Source of the DNA: Psychrobacter immobilis | Lineage (GTDB): Bacteria; Pseudomonadota; Gammaproteobacteria; Pseudomonadales; Moraxellaceae | Length of the DNA stretch: 37,045 nt | Direction of reading: 5' to 3' | NCBI RefSeq assembly: GCF_904846175.1 | Contig: NZ_CAJGZM010000015.1 | Span: 1 to 37,045 of the forward strand | Shown: positions 34,842-37,045 of the stretch, piece by piece | How positions within the stretch are numbered: the stretch's first letter is position 1 | Layout of the letters: every line of letters begins with the position of its first letter | The notes under the pieces: generated by a model | Database searches by the model: none | Told to the model about the DNA's origin: nothing | What the model saw: the letters and a program-made list of their open reading frames with translations, nothing else | Translations under genes and position numbers: made by a program

Positions 34842-36938
34842 ATGGCTTGTAACGGTTGCAGAATAATGGCTAATGAAAGTAATATCTCTAATAATATTAA
34901 GGATTGGCTAAAGACACATATCCTTGATTTCGCCGATACCAACAAGGTTGAAGGCTTAATAGTTGAGTTGAAATTTCTAATTGATATCTTACCTAAGCAG
35001 TATAGATTAGAGTTGCATAGTGAGTGTCATGTTCTATTTGAGTGGATAAAAACAAATTCCATAAATAGTACTTTGACAGAGTTGGAAAAATTAGAAATCT
35101 ACAAAAACGGAATAAATCACAAGATTTTTCTAAAACATATTAAAAAACCTCATCAAAACATGAAAGAGTTATATCTAATTACTTTTCTAGTAAACCGTGC
35201 AGAGTCTTCTAAAGTAAACGTTATTCGCGCCCTTTACTTTTTTCTATGCCTAAGAATGAATGTGCTAACGGACTATGATAGTCGAATTGAAACTACACTT
35301 GATGAGTGCAGGTTTTTGACCAATAAAACTCGCGAATTTCTAATTCCGTTTTTACCTGATGTAAATGAATATAGCTCTATGCAGGATTTATTAAGTGCAT
35401 TTGAGTCAATTCAGTCAGAAAACCTATATGAAGAATGGTTAAAATCAGACGACAAGGAATTAGAAGGGTTTGTAGAAAAAATTCGTAGAAAATTGCATCA
35501 AGACGAAAAGGATCAAGAATGGACTGATAATGAGCTCGTTAATTACCGATTATGTAAGCACCTTTATGAATTTATTTTACCACTCGAAAATATACTACTC
35601 AAAAAATCAGGGATTACTCGAAACGTATCTCGATCAGGAAAGCCTACTGTTATATCATCGGATACTTTTGTTGATGAAGCAACAGGAGATAGCACCTCAA
35701 CAATCTATAGCGTAAATATAATACCAAATGAAGATCAAACTCTAGAAACCTTTGAAGCTGATGAACGGCAAGACGACGATATTGAAGCGGTATTTGAAGT
35801 CTCACTTGATAGGCCAATATCTTATCATTTGGACATTGTGAATGCCCAACAACAAGTAAATATGCGACGTAAACGCTCTATGTTATTAAATACAGATGTG
35901 CAGGTAGCTAAAAGTTCAGAGATAAAGATATTGTTTAATGAGTTATTTATAGTTCTAGAAAATTGTAATGTTGATTATTCAACCAATAGTAACACTACTA
36001 ATAAGCTAACTATCGAAGAAATGGAGGCAGTATATATATTGATGACTTTGCTTACTGGGAGTAGTGAATATATTCAATACAATGGTATAAATAAAATAAA
36101 TGAGTATTACGATCGACATTGTATTGAGTTCAATTTTTCACCAGCAAGATCAGTGTTAGAGCGACAATATAGCAGTGATCTATCAGCAGTTAGTAGTGAT
36201 AAGCTAGAGTTAACTTTACCAATAGCAGTAGCAGTTTTGATAAAGAATATGCAAAAATATATTGTTGGTACAAAAAGAGAAAAGAAAAGGTTTTTTAGTG
36301 AACTTGAAAAATTATCTGAAAATAGAGTTCGGAAAATTAATAAGAAAAATAATATTCGGTTATCATTGAATAAACTGAGAACTTACTTAAAACATGTGCT
36401 TTTTCATTCAGGTACAGATACAGCTGTCGTTGATATTATAACCCTTTCTCCTATACATCACCTATCTGCTTTACCATATTTCAGCATCACGAAAGCTGAT
36501 ATATATTATGCGCAATATCACTACTATGACCATCTTAAAGAAATATTATTTTTGGAACCTAGAGTTTCATTAGGAAAAAACTTAATAGATAATAATAAGC
36601 TCTCAAAGATTAACTTAGTTAATTTTCCAGATGACAGGCACATCTATAAAGCAGGGTTACTAATGGGAACAAAACTAGCCCTTCTAAGCTCTAAAATTAA
36701 ATCAGAACTAGTGCTTCCTATCATTAATGAGCTCAAAACCTTAAGATATCATAAGGAGTTCACTATAATAAATTTTATAGATTTTCATAACAAATTGATG
36801 GATTACTTATATATTATGTTGGGTTTATCATCTGGTTATCGTCCCGTTATTGAGACATTTGGGCGTCTAAAAGATATCGATATTGATACAGGTATGTATT
36901 TTATTTCGGATAAAGAAAATATAGTCAGTTCTTTTTAA
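34842..36938 (+). CDS. Large protein with truncated tyrosine-recombinase-like C-terminus
   Basis: I do not recognise the N-terminal 600 residues. They are mostly helical, with an acidic low-complexity stretch near 305-325 (EADERQDDDIEAVFE) and a basic one near 480-510 (KREKKRFFSELEKL, RKINKKNN). The last 50 residues, LMDYLYIMLGLSSGYRPV with R667 and then DIDTGMYFISDKEN, match how a tyrosine-recombinase catalytic domain opens (first catalytic Arg, then a beta hairpin). The frame then stops, so the HxxR and Tyr motifs are missing. An IS630-like transposase starts 30-45 bases later, so interruption is likely. Base composition is clearly more AT-rich than the core genes. The start is uncertain: GGAG is 14 bases from 34842, and 34866 is the alternative. 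Confidence 0.6.
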   Translation: MACNGCRIMANESNISNNIKDWLKTHILDFADTNKVEGLIVELKFLIDILPKQYRLELHSECHVLFEWIKTNSINSTLTELEKLEIYKNGINHKIFLKHIKKPHQNMKELYLITFLVNRAESSKVNVIRALYFFLCLRMNVLTDYDSRIETTLDECRFLTNKTREFLIPFLPDVNEYSSMQDLLSAFESIQSENLYEEWLKSDDKELEGFVEKIRRKLHQDEKDQEWTDNELVNYRLCKHLYEFILPLENILLKKSGITRNVSRSGKPTVISSDTFVDEATGDSTSTIYSVNIIPNEDQTLETFEADERQDDDIEAVFEVSLDRPISYHLDIVNAQQQVNMRRKRSMLLNTDVQVAKSSEIKILFNELFIVLENCNVDYSTNSNTTNKLTIEEMEAVYILMTLLTGSSEYIQYNGINKINEYYDRHCIEFNFSPARSVLERQYSSDLSAVSSDKLELTLPIAVAVLIKNMQKYIVGTKREKKRFFSELEKLSENRVRKINKKNNIRLSLNKLRTYLKHVLFHSGTDTAVVDIITLSPIHHLSALPYFSITKADIYYAQYHYYDHLKEILFLEPRVSLGKNLIDNNKLSKINLVNFPDDRHIYKAGLLMGTKLALLSSKIKSELVLPIINELKTLRYHKEFTIINFIDFHNKLMDYLYIMLGLSSGYRPVIETFGRLKDIDIDTGMYFISDKENIVSSF

Positions 36939-36968
36939 ATAAGATACAATCGTTTTAAAACAAGCGAA

Positions 36969-37045
36969 ATGGCAGAAGAACAAATGACCTATTCAGCAGA
37001 TTTTCGAGCACAAGTGATTAGAAGTGTCAAAAACAAAGACATGAG
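36969..37045 (+). mobile_element. 5' end of an IS630-like transposase gene, cut by the window edge
   Basis: An open frame starting at 36969 (or 36984) runs off the window. From 36984 it reads MTYSADFRAQVIRSVKNKD, the form of the N-terminal helix-turn-helix of IS630-family and related transposases (MxYSxDxRxxVxxxV). The insertion boundary is presumably between about 36925 and 36965. The terminal inverted repeat cannot be verified because the other end is outside the window. Confidence 0.55.

Noticed and set aside
1..37045. CRISPR array
   Set aside because: No regularly spaced repeats of CRISPR length were seen on either strand; the short tandem repeats found are coding or operator-like.

Overview
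This window looks like a chromosomal segment of a Moraxellaceae gammaproteobacterium, most probably Psychrobacter. That is inferred from moderately AT-rich coding, PilS/PilR and GacA-type regulators, a Pap-type polyphosphate:AMP phosphotransferase, a Calvin-type class II aldolase and an HTH-AlaA fusion. I could not run a database comparison.

Layout. About 0-29.3 kb is ordinary core genome. It opens with a carboxy-terminal processing protease (ctp). A minus-strand regulatory block follows: GacA-type response regulator, then PilS, then PilR (type IV pilus control). Next come a PBP7-type D,D-endopeptidase (pbpG), thiE, a small DksA/TraR zinc-finger protein, pgk, an Ala-rich lipoprotein and fba (central carbon metabolism), then ruvA and ruvB (Holliday junction processing). 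A D-2-hydroxyacid dehydrogenase and the ubiquinone cluster ubiE-ubiJ-ubiB lie on the minus strand. After an uncharacterised helical protein comes a phosphate pair: pap (polyphosphate use) and a PiT phosphate transporter. Then come an alanine aminotransferase fused to an XRE-type DNA-binding domain, msrB and a glutathione peroxidase (oxidative-damage repair).

At 28.76-29.21 kb a strong sigma70-like promoter precedes a highly structured leader RNA of about 190 nt, then tRNA-Val(TAC) and tRNA-Asp(GTC), and a terminator. From the terminator to the window end (29.28-37.05 kb) the DNA is accessory. It holds a 5'-truncated type III restriction (Res) helicase-nuclease without a methyltransferase, two small unknown genes, an XRE repressor with a family of TCTATAGA-like sites, an AlpA-like excisionase and a tyrosine integrase. 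An AT-rich 698-codon gene follows, whose C-terminus looks like the start of a tyrosine-recombinase catalytic domain and which stops abruptly just before what looks like an IS630-type transposase cut off by the window edge.

The least ordinary signals are: (1) TGCAA-N7-TTGCA palindromes over the promoter of the HTH-aminotransferase fusion, suggesting a self-regulating metabolic enzyme; (2) the multi-hairpin leader RNA upstream of the tRNA pair; (3) the small XRE-controlled module between the Res remnant and the integrase; (4) the large recombinase-like protein apparently interrupted by an insertion sequence.
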